NCBI GenBank assembly: GCA_947462335.1
Contig: OX381705.1
Span: forward strand, 38,153,570 to 38,217,569
DNA: 64,000 nucleotides
Reading direction: 5' to 3'
Source: Harmothoe impar
Taxonomy: Eukaryota > Annelida > Polychaeta > Phyllodocida > Polynoidae
Shown here: piece after piece, positions 22,367 to 32,882 of the stretch
Layout of the letters: every line of letters starts with the position of its first letter
How positions within the stretch are numbered: the first letter of the stretch is position 1
Position numbers and translations under genes: made by a program
Notes under the pieces: generated by a model
Seen by the model: the letters and a program-made list of their open reading frames with translations, nothing else
Told to the model about the DNA's origin: nothing
Databases searched by the model: none

Positions 22367-22372
22367 TTTATA
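22367..22372 (-). promoter_or_regulatory. TATA box of the antisense frame (copy A)
   Basis: TATAAA on the - strand, preceded by a G-rich stretch, lies 59 bases before the ATG at 22308. The same TATAAA-to-ATG block is kept in copy B (28107-28112 to 28171). A GGTCACTTATT initiator-like sequence lies at about +30 in both. Confidence 0.55.
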
Positions 22373-23885
22373 ACCCCTCCCCACCCCCCAAATGACACTG
22401 TTCACCATCTGAAGTGATCCCCTCACTTCAGGTGACAAGTCCATGAGAAGGCACATGATCTGCTCACCCAAGGTGTCAACCACCGGTGTCACCGGGGCAC
22501 ATGACGCATCTTGCGCCGCATGACACAATAGACTCAAGGTGCCACTCAAAAATCTGCTCAAGGTGTAAAATCAAACTCTCACAATCCCAAGGTCAAAGCA
22601 AGGTCTCAGTGTGTGTCAGTAGTATCAGGGAATCAATTTTAAGGTATCCCAAAATGAAACAGCCAATTTTGAAAAATTGAAGTTTTTCAAAAACAATTGC
22701 GTACTCTTAACCATGTCAAACTTGCTCAAACATGCATATACATATGTGTGAAATTGTATTACTACAATTTAAATTGCTAATCAAACATGTTTTGTATATA
22801 ACACTGTATTTGCACTGTATTTTACACTGTATACCTTTGTATTATGTAAGACTATTTACAGAAAAACATGAAGCAAAAAGGGAGATAGTCCGCTGACTAG
22901 CCCTAGGATACTACACAAAAGACTTAAATCTCACAGCATAGGCCCACTGCAAAGACATTTCTGATCAAAGTGTAGATCCACAAAGTTGCAAAATGCCAAC
23001 ACCAAGAATCATTTTCATGACATTATGAACACTTACCCTCCACCGGATAAGGACAAAATATCTGCATAAAAAGGACTGCATTTGTACATACAAACTTACA
23101 AAATTAAGTAATGCAAAATGTCAGATGACACAATTATGAACACTTATCCGCCACGAGACAAGGACATAACTATGCATAAAATGTACATTACTGATTGCTA
23201 TATCACGCAAATCCATAGATAAGCGCTATCTAGAAATAAGAAAAACAAACTTCAAGCCGGTTGGCCTACTTTTATATAAAAGTGGCCTTGGTTTTTTTGG
23301 TATCAAACAAAAAAGTTTGTAAAAGATTATCATAAGAATTGCATAATTTGCATATGTACCCTGTATATTTGTATTCACATGTGAACATTGATATATCAAA
23401 ATCCTCTCAGTTCCACAAAAGCACCTATCACCAAAGACAGCCTATTACTTGATAACACATTTTTCATCATGTTTTAGAATTAAGACAAAGATGTACAATA
23501 CTGTGTATATAATTCAAACTATGATTTGAAAAGTGTCAGATAAAGGCACAGAAATGTTACTACACTGTATAAATATGTGATTAAGAAAGTACCAAGTTGG
23601 TACAAAGAAGGTTTACATACCTTATAGTTAAGATTACACTGTATATAATGTAGAGGACTAGCCAAGCACAAACTGAAATTGTCCCCAGACCTTTGGTATT
23701 TACATACTCTCACATCATCTATATTACAAAAAAAGTGTACTTCACTATCAAAAAAAACAAAAACAAAAAACGGTAAATTCTATTTGCCACCAAAAATTGT
23801 GGACAAAATTCCTAAATTCACCCCAAATTTTTAGATGGAATGACAACTGACGGAGAGTTGTCCTTTTCTCCGAGGGGGAGGCACC

Positions 23886-24429
23886 TGTCATGTGACAGGT
23901 ACCGCCAATGGCGGTAGACGCTACCCCTGCCGCCTACCCGCACCGGGGGACCGCTGCGCGGCGCGCACGGCCCACACAGGGGCGCTCCGGGCCGCCGCAC
24001 ACCACCAGCGCCCAGCGCATCCTACTGTTAGATAGGGGTGTATTGTTCTCTGCCTGAGAGAACGACAATTGTATTGTTCTACGCCTGAGAGAACACCAAT
24101 TGTATTGTCCTGCCAATTGTATTGTGATGCCAACTCCCAAGCCATGGGTCATATAGGCTCTAGGCTATGCCCTACTAGGCCCAACTATCAGACATGGTGC
24201 AGGACCCCCTTGGCTCTAGTCCATCTTTACTTCACCTCAGGGTTCTTGGGTATACTTACCAAGACCTATACTATTGTGTGGATAGGTGTAACTGAGTGGA
24301 ACCTACTTGTACTTACTGTACTGTTGCCGTCAACTTGTAATAAATACCAACTATACTACAAGACCTCAAGACTTACTCAGCTCATAGATTACAAGGAGTC
24401 TCCCAACTAAGGGGATTCCTTGTATGACA
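23886..24429 (+). repeat. 3' LTR of copy A
   Basis: It begins TGTCATGTGACAGGTACCGCC and ends CCTTGTATGACA (TG...CA). It matches the two LTRs of copy B but is about 130 bases shorter because of an internal deletion. It contains a CpG-rich block (23900-24010), two ~31-bp repeats with a GTTCTC/GAGAAC dyad (24041-24105) and an AATAAA signal at 24340-24345. Confidence 0.88.
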
Positions 24430-24432
24430 ATA

Positions 24433-24970
24433 CAGTGGTGTCTCTATAAGTCGGTCTTCTATAAGTCGGTTATTCACTCATCGGCTTCTAATTGTATCAG
24501 GACCTCTTTAATTGCTCTTTATCTGTATATGATAAGTCGGTTTTCATGTGTTTGGTTTGTGATAATGTATAAACCATGGTCCATGGGGATGTTAGTCTGC
24601 CGTGATTGTAATAATGCCAGCCGTTGACAGAGCCTCCCCTTTCTCTTAGGTGTATCTCTCCCTCCCGCTCTCCCTCCACTTCCTGCCCACACCCACTCTC
24701 TGTGTTGTTTGTAAATAATATCATTTCTATCTGCTTCATTAAAGAACACAATTTATATATTGATTAAAATCTTACTTTAAACAAACTGACATTAATGTAT
24801 TTACTTTTAACTCCCAATACCCCCCCCCCCCCACAGGTACACCACCGCCACCCTGCCCCCTAACCCCGCCCCTAACCCACCACCCCTACACCTCCCCTAT
24901 CCTACCCACCCGGTCGATTCAGTCGATTTTCAACACAAACGGACCCGACTGGGATATAGAGACATGACTG
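24433..24970. mobile_element. 538-bp pogo/Tigger-like MITE
   Basis: The left end CAGTGGTGTCTCTATAAGTC and the reverse complement of the right end, CAGTCATGTCTCTATATCCC, are inverted repeats of the Tc1/mariner-pogo type. Flanking TA dinucleotides (24431-24432 and 24971-24972) are the expected duplication. The interior has a C run near 24820 and no transposase. It inserted immediately beside the copy A LTR. Confidence 0.75.
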
Positions 24971-24989
24971 TATATATCTGGGGTTCTTT

Positions 24990-25470
24990 CCAGATAGCCT
25001 ATATATATATATGGTTCTACCCAGATAGTCCAGGAGTCCAGGTGCCAAAGTCCCTTTTTTTTATAGCCTAACCACAAATTATTTTATCAATTCCCGGAGG
25101 GCCCAGAGATGGTAGTTTTTAAATTTTAAAAAGAGAGTAGTCCAGGTGCCAAAGTCCCTTTTTATCCTAACCACAATGTATTTTATTAATTCTATAGAAT
25201 GACACCATAGTTATTTAAAGCATAATATAGGAACTAGCCTAGAGATTGTAGTAAGGCCAAATTATAAAAAAAAAAGAGTAGTCCAGGTGTCAAAGTCGTT
25301 TTTCTGGCCTCACCTCAACATATTTTATCAAATCTTCAGATGCTCATTACACCATAATTATTCAAAGTATGATATAGGATATATATCTGGGGTCTGTCCA
25401 GATAGGCAATGTGCCAAAGTCCCTTTTCTAGCCTAACCAAAATGTATTCTAAAGATTCTGAGGGTGGGGG
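24990..25470. repeat. Tandem repeats with CCAGGTGCCAAAGTCCC
   Basis: Four degenerate units of about 105-140 bp share GTCCAGGTGCCAAAGTCCCT, then AGCCTAACCACAATGTATTT. They begin near 25035, 25138, 25272 and 25398. They are non-coding. Confidence 0.75.
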
Positions 25471-25479
25471 GGGGGGGGC

Positions 25480-25881
25480 TGTGGCTGTAGCTAAATAGGT
25501 GACCCCAGGAATGGGTGTACAGCCCATACAATGGAAAGCGAGGGGTGTGTGAGCCCATACGAGGAGCAGCGAGGCTGTGCAAGCCCATATGAGCGCCTGA
25601 TGACCCGTGCCAGGGATGTGTGAGCCCATATTAGTGGCTGGTGACCCCAGCAAGGGGTGTGTGAGCCCAAATAAGGGGCGGCGAGAGATGAGTGAGTCAA
25701 TACGAGGACCTGGGGACTCCAGCAAGGGGTGTGTGAGCTCATAGAGGGGTTTGTGAACCCCAATGAGGGGTGTATGAGCCCATACAGGGGGCTTGAGGAC
25801 CCAGCATGGGGAATGCCAGCCCATATATGGCAGCGAGGGGTGTGTGAGCCCATATGAGGGGCAGCGAGTGGTGTGTGAGCT
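25480..25881. repeat. Minisatellite, left part, target of copy B
   Basis: Units of about 35-45 bp share GGGGTGTGTGAGCCCATACG and a GCAGCGA linker. The array stops at the LTR of copy B and resumes beyond 51420, so copy B inserted into it. The apparent Pro/His/Ser-rich open frame on the - strand is a repeat artefact. Confidence 0.85.
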
Positions 25882-26563
25882 TGTCATACAAGGAATCCCC
25901 TTAGTTGGGAGACTCCTTTAATATGTATGGAAGTTGAGTAAGTCTTGAGGTCTTGTAGTATAGTTGGTATTTATTACAAGTTGACAGCAACAGTACAGTA
26001 AGTACAAAGTAGGTTCCACTCAGTTACACCTATCCACACAATAGTATAGGTCTTGGTAAATATACCTAAGAACCCTGAGGTTAAGTAATGGACTAGAGCC
26101 AAGGGGGTCCTACACCATGTCTGATAGTTGGGCCTACATAGCCTATAGCCTTGTTCTCAGTCAGTGGAGAGGTCCTTGCTCAGTGGTGTCCATGTGTAGA
26201 GTGAGGATGGAGATGTCCAGTGCTGGGACCTGACCCCTTTTATGGTGGGCAGGCCACCAGCATGGCATCTTAGTTGGCATCCACATGTTAGTGTCAGTTA
26301 AGACTACTCCCCTATGGGCATGTGGAAGAGGACAATACAATTGGCGTTCTCTCAGGCATAGTACAATACAATTGTCGTTCTCTCTGGCAGAGAACAATAC
26401 ACCCCTATCCAACCTACAGGATGCGCTCGGCGCCGGTCATTCGCGGCGGCCCAGAGCGCCCCTGTGGGCCGTGCGCGGCCCTCTAGGCCGCGCGGCGGCC
26501 CCCCGGTGCGGGTAGGCGGCGGGGGTAGCGTCTACCGCCGTTGGCGGTACCTGTCACATGACA
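25882..26563 (-). repeat. 3' LTR of copy B
   Basis: On the - strand it begins TGTCATGTGACAGG at 26563 and ends CCTTGTATGACA at 25882. It is nearly identical to 50750-51420. It carries two GTTCTCT/GAGAGAAC dyad repeats, a CATAAAAGG TATA-like box near 26240 and AATAAA near 25970. A purine tract (GAGGGGAAGG) precedes it near 26570-26580. Confidence 0.92.
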
Positions 26564-28106
26564 GGTGCCTTCCCCTCGGGAAAAAGGACAACTCTCCGTC
26601 AGTTGTCATTCCATCTAAAAATTTGGGGTGAATATTGGAATTTTGTCCACAATTTTTGGTGGCAAATAGAATTTACCTTTTTTTTTTTCTTTTTTTTTTT
26701 CTTTTTTTTTTGTAGCTAAGTACACTTTTTTTGTAATATAGATGATGTGAGAGTATGTAAATACCAAAGGTCTGGGGAGAAATTTGGTTTGTGCTTGGCT
26801 AGTCATCTACATTATATACAGTGTAGTCTTAACTATAAGGTATGTAAACCTTCTTTGTACCAACTTGGTACTTTCTTAATCACATATTCATACAGTGTAG
26901 TAATATTTTCAAATCATAGTTTGAATTATATACACAGTATGGTACATCTTTGTCTTAATTCTAAAACATGATGAAAAAATGTGTTATCAAGTAATAGGCT
27001 GTCTTTGGTGATATGTGCTTTTGTGGAACTGAGTGGATTTTGATATATCAATGTTCACATGTGAATACAAGTATACAGGGTATAATGCAAGTTATGCAAA
27101 ATCTTATGATAATCTTTTACAAACTTTTTTGTTTGATACCAAAAAAACCAAGGCCACTTTTATATAAAAGTAGGCCAACCGGCTTGAAGTTTGTTTTCTT
27201 AATTCTAGATAGCGCTTATTTATGGATTTGCGTGATATAGCAATCAGTAATGTACATTTTATGCATAGTTATGTGCTTGTCCGGTGGCGGATAAGTGTTC
27301 ATAATTGTGTCATCTGACATTTTGCATTACTTAATTTGTAAGTTTGTATGTACAAATACAGTCCTTTTTTAAGCAGATATTTTGTCCTTATCCGGTGGAG
27401 GGTAAGTGTTCATAATGTCATAAAAAATGACTTGGTGTCTTGTTTCTGCATTGATGGTTGAATCTTACAAGATTCTTGGTGTTGGCAATTTGCAACTTGT
27501 GGATCTACACTTTGATCAGAAATGTCTTTGCAGTGGGCCGCTGCTGTGAGATTTAAGTCTTTTGTGTAGTATCCTAGGGCTAGTCAGCGGACTATCTCCC
27601 TTTTTGCTTCATGTTTTTCTGTAAATAGTCTTACATAATACAAAGGTATACAGTGTAAAATACAGTGCAAATACAGTGTTATATACAAACATGTTTGATT
27701 AGCAATTTAGATTGTAATAATACAATTTCACACATATATATGCATGTTTGAGCAAGTTTGACATGGTTAAGAGTACGCAATTTTTTGTAAAACTTCAATT
27801 TTTCAAAATTGGCTGTCTCATTTTGGGATACCTTAAAATTGATTCCCTGATACTACTGACACACACTGAGACCTTGCTTTGACCTTGGGATTGTGAGAGT
27901 TTGAAAATTTTACACCTTGAGCAGATTTTTGAGTGGCACCTTGAGTCTATTGTGTCATGCGGTGCAAGATGCGTCGTGTGCTGCGGTGACACCGGTGGTT
28001 GACACCTTGGGTGAGCAGATCATGTGCCTTCTCATGGACTTGTCACCTGAAGTGAGGGGATCACTTCAGAGGGTGAACAGTGTCATTTGGGGGTTGGGGG
28101 GGGGGT

Positions 28107-28112
28107 TATAAA
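28107..28112 (+). promoter_or_regulatory. TATA box of the antisense frame (copy B)
   Basis: TATAAA lies 64 bases before the ATG at 28171, with GGTCACTTATT centred 30 bases downstream as a likely start region. The spacing matches a canonical TATA promoter. The block is conserved with copy A. Confidence 0.55.
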
Positions 28113-28170
28113 GGCTGTGTGGACCACAGTAGGGTCACTTATTCCTTGAGTACCCTTGAGATAACACAGT

Positions 28171-28480
28171 ATGGCGCATATGGCAATTTTGGAGGACGAG
28201 TTGGAGGCTGTACCTGAGGTACTTGCATATCTCCCTGAGGCTTGGCTGCAGGGTAACATGCAGGCCTTAGACCTGTGGTTGGGTGATCAAAAATACCTTG
28301 GAGGGGCTGACTCCTGATACTCCTTTTAGGAGTTAGTCGGTATGACTCAGTAAGGACGCGGTGGTTGTATAAAGTCCGACGCGACATTGCCAGTTTTGGT
28401 GATGTTTTGGTGTGCCGTCATCAAGGCTGGTACTTCCTTGGTGCTGGCGGGATTTACCTGCGCAGGGTGGCATCTATAAA
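28171..28480 (+). pseudogene. Antisense accessory frame in copy B, frameshifted and truncated
   Basis: This is the homologue of the frame at 21709-22308. The ATG at 28171 is kept, but an extra A in the run near 28290 shifts the frame. The last ~100 codons are missing because of a 312-bp deletion between two GGCATCT repeats, whose positions in copy A are 22009-22015 and 21697-21703. It lies antisense to and downstream of env. It is not functional here. Confidence 0.55.
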
Positions 28481-28560
28481 TGTCAAAATAAACGGTCCTT
28501 TTCAGGGCCAACCAACTTTTCACAAAAGTTTTGGTCAATCTCAATCCTGTATAATTGTGC

Positions 28561-29944
28561 TTATTCTTCCCCATGTAATTTCTCACTAGTTACAGCTGTA
28601 GGTGGTTGGGTGAGTATGGTGAGTACATTTTTGAATGTATTGGTGCTCTCTCTTTGGTCGTCACTTATGATGTTTTCCAGCTTTGACTCATGGGTATCCA
28701 TGGTGACGGGCTGGGGTGAAATGTCATTTTGTAGTAGCATAGCAAAATCTAGATTAGGTTCCCTGAGCGCTGGTATTATGCTGAACCTGGCACACCATGG
28801 TAGGTTGATAGTTTCTGGCAGTAAATATGCGGTCTCTCCTTTCTTTGTAGTAATTACTACTGGTCCATTCCATTCAAATACTAGTCTTGGGAGAGGGTAC
28901 ATTTTGATAATCATATCTCTGTATGTTGGGGCTGAAGCTTTTATAATTGTATCAAACTCGTGTGGCACTGGACGCAAGGGGAAGGAGAAGTTGGTGTCTC
29001 CTTTGTAGATATTTAGTACTACTGTGGGATTTGTCCTCTTAGTGACTTTTCCCTTTCCACAGTGCTTGATTGCCATACTCTTTAGGTATTTGGTCAGCCT
29101 GTAGGCTGAGTAGATGGTGAGTGTGAATAGTATGGCTATGATAAGAGTATGGGTCTCATGAATAGTTAGAATAGGGGTGGGGCCCTGTTCTATTGGTGCC
29201 GTGGTGGTGTCCTTCTTGTATAGGGTTTCGAAGGCTTTTTCCATAGGCTTCTCTGTGACAAATCTATATGCTTTTGCAGTTGGCATATAAGCTAGTAGTG
29301 TGGATCCTCTGTGAATTTTGAATAGAGTGTAGGTGGCCAAAATTGTAGCTATAACCGAAAGTATCATTGGTATGATAGATGCTGCTGGATGCCGTGCAAA
29401 TTTGTATAGATAGGACTCTATTAGTCTATTTTCCAGTGGCTTAGCCAGGCTGGAGGCATCATCTAGCAGGGTTTTTGCGAATGGGTTTAGGTCTAGTAAT
29501 GTTGATTCATCAATATTACTTGATTTCCTTAACATATCCAGTGTCCTGGATAGGTTGACCTTTGGAAAAGGTGGCAGATTTGCCTTGGAGTCTGGTCCAA
29601 TTTCTTTGATTTCATTTAGAGCCGCGAGAAAAGGTAGGTTTATAGTCTCCAAGGCATAGTGAAATGAAATTTGTAGTGTTGCATGGCAACCTAGAATTTG
29701 GTAGTGAATAGTGATCTATATTCACTGTACATAGGCATGGTACACCTATGATTGAGTGTGATGGTGCTTTGTGAGTAGTAGCTGGTTTCCCGTGACACGT
29801 TACTGTGTAGGTGGGAGAATTTGTGGTCACAAGATATTCATCTTGTGAAATGGCTACAGCGTGTGAGATGGGTCTCTTCAAGGGTGAGATAGTAAATTGG
29901 CACATTTCCTTGACTTGCTGAGCTTGGTTCAAATAAATTGCTAC
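28561..29944 (-). pseudogene. env: env of copy B, 3' part
   Basis: This is the C-terminal part of the envelope-like protein, separated from its N-terminal part (41569-42814) by element C. A long open segment (28561-29652) includes the membrane segment (SIIPMILSVIATILATYTLF) and a second hydrophobic segment (TLIIAILFTLTIYSAYRL), followed by a ~190-residue tail. A frame break lies between 29612 and 29652. Sequence present here but missing from copy A shows the ~170-bp deletion in A. Confidence 0.75.
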
Positions 29945-30268
29945 TGTAGGGACACTAATATTAGTATTGTAATCGAACGCCTACAAGGTAGTTCGGGCGG
30001 CCGGAGCCAGGGGGCATCCCTATCGGAGGCGGACAGTATATAAGCTGTCCTCACCCCCTTGCTCTGGCAGACCTTCTCAGGTCTCTGACTGTGTGATATA
30101 TAGAAAGTTATTTGAAAGCCAAACATACATCGATCGAACTTCATCTACTTCAAGGATTAGCATTGTTGTACAGGTGAACGACTAATAAACCCTGTGTTCT
30201 TGCATCTCTACATGAAAACTGCAGTTCGAGTCCTTATTTAATCGAATTACATAAAGACGAACTCTACA
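29945..30268 (+). repeat. 5' LTR of element C
   Basis: 324 bp. TATATAA at 30037-30043 and AATAAA at 30184-30189 give a normal promoter and polyadenylation layout. The sequence is identical to the 3' LTR except at 30140. Confidence 0.96.
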
Positions 30269-30269
30269 C

Positions 30270-30281
30270 TGGTGCCGTGAC
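30270..30281 (+). promoter_or_regulatory. Primer-binding site, tRNA-His type
   Basis: TGGTGCCGTGAC, one base after the LTR, is complementary to the 3' end GTCACGGCACCA of eukaryotic tRNA-His. The match is 12 bases. The tRNA assignment comes from remembered consensus sequence. Confidence 0.75.
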
Positions 30282-30431
30282 CAGGATTTTTATGTAGAAG
30301 ATAGCGGACTGACCCTGGCAGAGGCTCAGTCAAGGAACGGGGGGGATGAAGGATCGGGAACCGAGCTGGAAGATGGGGAACTGGACTACACAGTCGCCCA
30401 AATAAATGAAATCTGGGATATTGCCTCTCGA

Positions 30432-32882
30432 ATGCATACCCCAGAGAATAAAAAATCTCGAAAGAGGAGTCTGATTTTTCGAACTCCGGGAGAATTTCCT
30501 CCTACCAGAACAGTGCCGAACACCAATCCGTTCAGAGGGAACCCATGGGCGGACATGCTTCCCTCCGAACCGAACCTCGGACATATGGAACGAGACTTGT
30601 CTAGAAGAGGTCGACAGGTCCCTGATTATGACGCCTACTGCGAGAAATTGAAAGCAGAAGAGGAGTCAATGAGGGATCGGCATACAGCCATGAATGAGGA
30701 TTTGATCCGATTGGCCAACGAAAAGGCAAGGGTAATCGCACAGAACCAGAAGGAAGCAGCGGAATTGAGTGAAGTAAAATCCAGAATCCAAGCGGATAGG
30801 AAATATATAAGTGAACAGTTGGCTCTCGAAACTTCTCAGTTGGCAAAGGTCCAACAGAAGGTTAAGATTGCTCAACACAGTCTGACCGAGGAGCAAGCAC
30901 AACTCCAGAAAGAGAAGGAAGAGGCTCGCCGAAGTCGTGATCTTCGGGATACCTATGAAAGCGAGATCGAGCGACAATCCAAAAGGGTCAAGAAAATCAA
31001 GGCTGATTATTCGAAGGAAGAGAAAGCTGGCGAGGCCCTGCGGGAACAGTTCGAGCAAGAACGAGAGGCGTTGAAGCAAGCTCGAATCGACATGAAGGCT
31101 GACCTCGAAAATATTCAGAAAAAGAAAGATGAAATCAATGATACCTACCTGGCTTATCAGAGTCAGATAGAGGAGATCCGCAAAGAAGAAGAGACTAGGA
31201 GGCGGGAAACAATGAATGAGGGAGCCAAGCTACCTAACCCCGTTGCATCCACACCTAGTCCGATATTGACTACGGTAGAGCCCATCGAAACACGGGGGGT
31301 TGTTTCGGAGGGGAAGTATGAACGAACCCATGGAGGGACTGTCCCGAATGAGACTTATCGTAAAGTCACGTATGGGGGAACCGAGGAGAAAGAGATCTCT
31401 AGCACCCATGATATGACGAGCGAGGCCCCACCCAAACGAATGAACCATAGTTACGGCTCTCTGCATCCCTTTGCGGACGACACGCTGGCAGGACATAATT
31501 ATACGGTACCACCACCACCGATATATAATATAACCTACCAGTATCGGGCACCATTACCCGGAGCCGGATCGAACGAAGGACATCAGTCCTATAATGAAGG
31601 GGGTGGATCGATTCCGAGCAGGGGGACAGGTGGTGCTCCGAACCCCGGAACGAATCCAGGAGGAGGAGCCGGAACTGTGCCGAACCCTGGGTCGTACGGA
31701 GGTTACCCCCCCAGTCCTGAACGAACTCAGCCAAATCCAAGAGGAGGGGCACCAAGACCGGTCCCTGCCCCGAGGAGGTTGACAAAACGATCATCTATGG
31801 GCCCGAGGGTTGCTGCCATAGTGGAATCCGATCCTTGTATACAAGGAATGGGGATAGACTGTTGCAGTCGGACCCGGGAAGATGAGTCAGAAATAATGGA
31901 ATGGAGCCGGAGGCAGTCTGATAGACTGGTATGGAGTCAGAACAGTGCCCGGAAGCCCGTTCGAACTCCCCGACGGTTCAATGGAGAGAATTGGAAGGAA
32001 AGCTACCAAGACTTTTGCGACGATAACCGTTATCATGGGTGGGACAAGGAGGCTTCCTTGGGTCCTCTCATTAAATGGTTGAGTGAGGGTCCGGGACGAA
32101 TAGCTGTAGATGATTGGCGAGAGACGTATGGGGAAGATGGAAACTATGACCAATTGGTGGCAGCCGCCACACACATTTTTGGGGTGCTGTCCGCAAATGA
32201 TCCTTGGTCGGAGTTCCAGGTACGAACTCAGAAACCAAAAGAGTCTCCGAAAGTATTCGGACTAGAGCTTCAAAGATTGTTGCAAAAGGCTCGACCTTAT
32301 TGGAGACGGGATGATGAATATTTCTTAGATGAACTCTTCACACACTTTATAAAAGGACTGAGGGATCCGTCCCATGCTGAACTCCTCCAGAAGGAATGGG
32401 GGCGAGGATCCTCAATGGTAGACTTCTTTTTGGCTATCGATCAGCATGAAAAGAAGAAACGACTACTTTCTGGGTTCGTACCCAACCAAAGAGTGGCGTC
32501 TGCACATACGGCTGCTCCAGAGGAAAGCGATTCGGACGCTGGTTCGGATGAGGAAAGAATTGCAGCAATAGGGGGAGATAAGTGGGATCGAAAGAATCGG
32601 TGGAAGAAAAATGGTAGTAAACCACCCGAGAAAGAGAAGCCAGTAGAGGCAAGCTCTAAGCCCATCCCTACCCCCCAGTTAGGAGCGTCATCAGAGAATG
32701 AGAAACGGTTAATGGCCATGATGGAGGAAATGAAAGGATTGTTGGACTATCAGAAACGACCGAAGCTAGATCGAGCAACAGTGAAGTGTTTCAGGTGCCA
32801 GGAGACCGGACATTTCGCAGCCGAATGTACGGCCGAGAAACCAGTTTGGAGAGAAAGAAAGAGAGAGGAGACGGGAAATTAG
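30432..32882 (+). CDS. gag: Gag of element C, 816 aa
   Basis: The structural polyprotein of the retrotransposon particle starts at the first in-frame ATG (30432). Residues about 55-265 are strongly charged heptad-like coiled coil (Glu, Lys and Arg-rich). Residues about 280-460 are low-complexity Pro/Gly/Asn-rich linker. About 505-680 form a capsid-like region (RRFNGENWKESYQDF, then FGLELQRLL). The C-terminus has one CCHC knuckle, CFRCQETGHFAAEC (C-X2-C-X4-H-X4-C), near residue 785-798. The long N-terminal coiled coil is unusual for gypsy Gag. The stop TAG at 32880-32882 directly follows the frameshift heptamer, so pol is made as a Gag-Pol fusion. Confidence 0.93.
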   Translation: MHTPENKKSRKRSLIFRTPGEFPPTRTVPNTNPFRGNPWADMLPSEPNLGHMERDLSRRGRQVPDYDAYCEKLKAEEESMRDRHTAMNEDLIRLANEKARVIAQNQKEAAELSEVKSRIQADRKYISEQLALETSQLAKVQQKVKIAQHSLTEEQAQLQKEKEEARRSRDLRDTYESEIERQSKRVKKIKADYSKEEKAGEALREQFEQEREALKQARIDMKADLENIQKKKDEINDTYLAYQSQIEEIRKEEETRRRETMNEGAKLPNPVASTPSPILTTVEPIETRGVVSEGKYERTHGGTVPNETYRKVTYGGTEEKEISSTHDMTSEAPPKRMNHSYGSLHPFADDTLAGHNYTVPPPPIYNITYQYRAPLPGAGSNEGHQSYNEGGGSIPSRGTGGAPNPGTNPGGGAGTVPNPGSYGGYPPSPERTQPNPRGGAPRPVPAPRRLTKRSSMGPRVAAIVESDPCIQGMGIDCCSRTREDESEIMEWSRRQSDRLVWSQNSARKPVRTPRRFNGENWKESYQDFCDDNRYHGWDKEASLGPLIKWLSEGPGRIAVDDWRETYGEDGNYDQLVAAATHIFGVLSANDPWSEFQVRTQKPKESPKVFGLELQRLLQKARPYWRRDDEYFLDELFTHFIKGLRDPSHAELLQKEWGRGSSMVDFFLAIDQHEKKKRLLSGFVPNQRVASAHTAAPEESDSDAGSDEERIAAIGGDKWDRKNRWKKNGSKPPEKEKPVEASSKPIPTPQLGASSENEKRLMAMMEEMKGLLDYQKRPKLDRATVKCFRCQETGHFAAECTAEKPVWRERKREETGN
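32873..32879 (+). promoter_or_regulatory. -1 ribosomal frameshift site G GGA AAT of element C
   Basis: In gag phase the codons read GGA AAT TAG. The preceding G completes X XXY YYZ (G GGA AAT). The pol frame is -1 relative to gag and open across this point. GGGAAAC-type heptamers are established slippery sites in retroviruses. The stop codon sits immediately behind the heptamer. A downstream structure was not modelled. Confidence 0.8.

Larger units (their letters stand above)
21612..23885 (+). other. 3' region of copy A between env and LTR
   Basis: The 2.3 kb are conserved as an inverted copy in element B (26564-28560). The env-proximal part carries an antisense reading frame and its TATA box (listed separately). 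The rest is AT-rich, with a palindrome at 23263-23287 (GGCC-ACTTTTATATAAAAGT-GGCC with one bulged base) that is retained in copy B near 27150-27175. A purine tract CGAGGGGGAGG near 23870 is the probable polypurine tract before the LTR. Confidence 0.65.
9558..24429 (+). mobile_element. Copy A of an env-bearing Ty3/gypsy (errantivirus-like) element, decayed
   Basis: The order on the + strand is gag remnant, protease, RT, RNase H, integrase with a GPY/F module, an envelope-like ORF, a 2.3-kb 3' region and a 3' LTR. Its 5' LTR and gag start lie before the window because the 9.5-kb DNA element is inserted in gag. Compared with copy B (- strand, 25882-51420) it has a ~330-bp deletion at the gag/pol junction near 10790, many small indels and nonsense codons in pol, a 149-bp MITE at 14079 and a 2.5-kb transposon at 17248. 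A protein-coding role is no longer possible, although regulatory or small-RNA roles are. Confidence 0.9.

Noticed and set aside
25336..25887. Ser/Pro/His-rich frame of 183 codons on the - strand
   Set aside because: It is generated by the GTGTGTGAGCCCATAC minisatellite.
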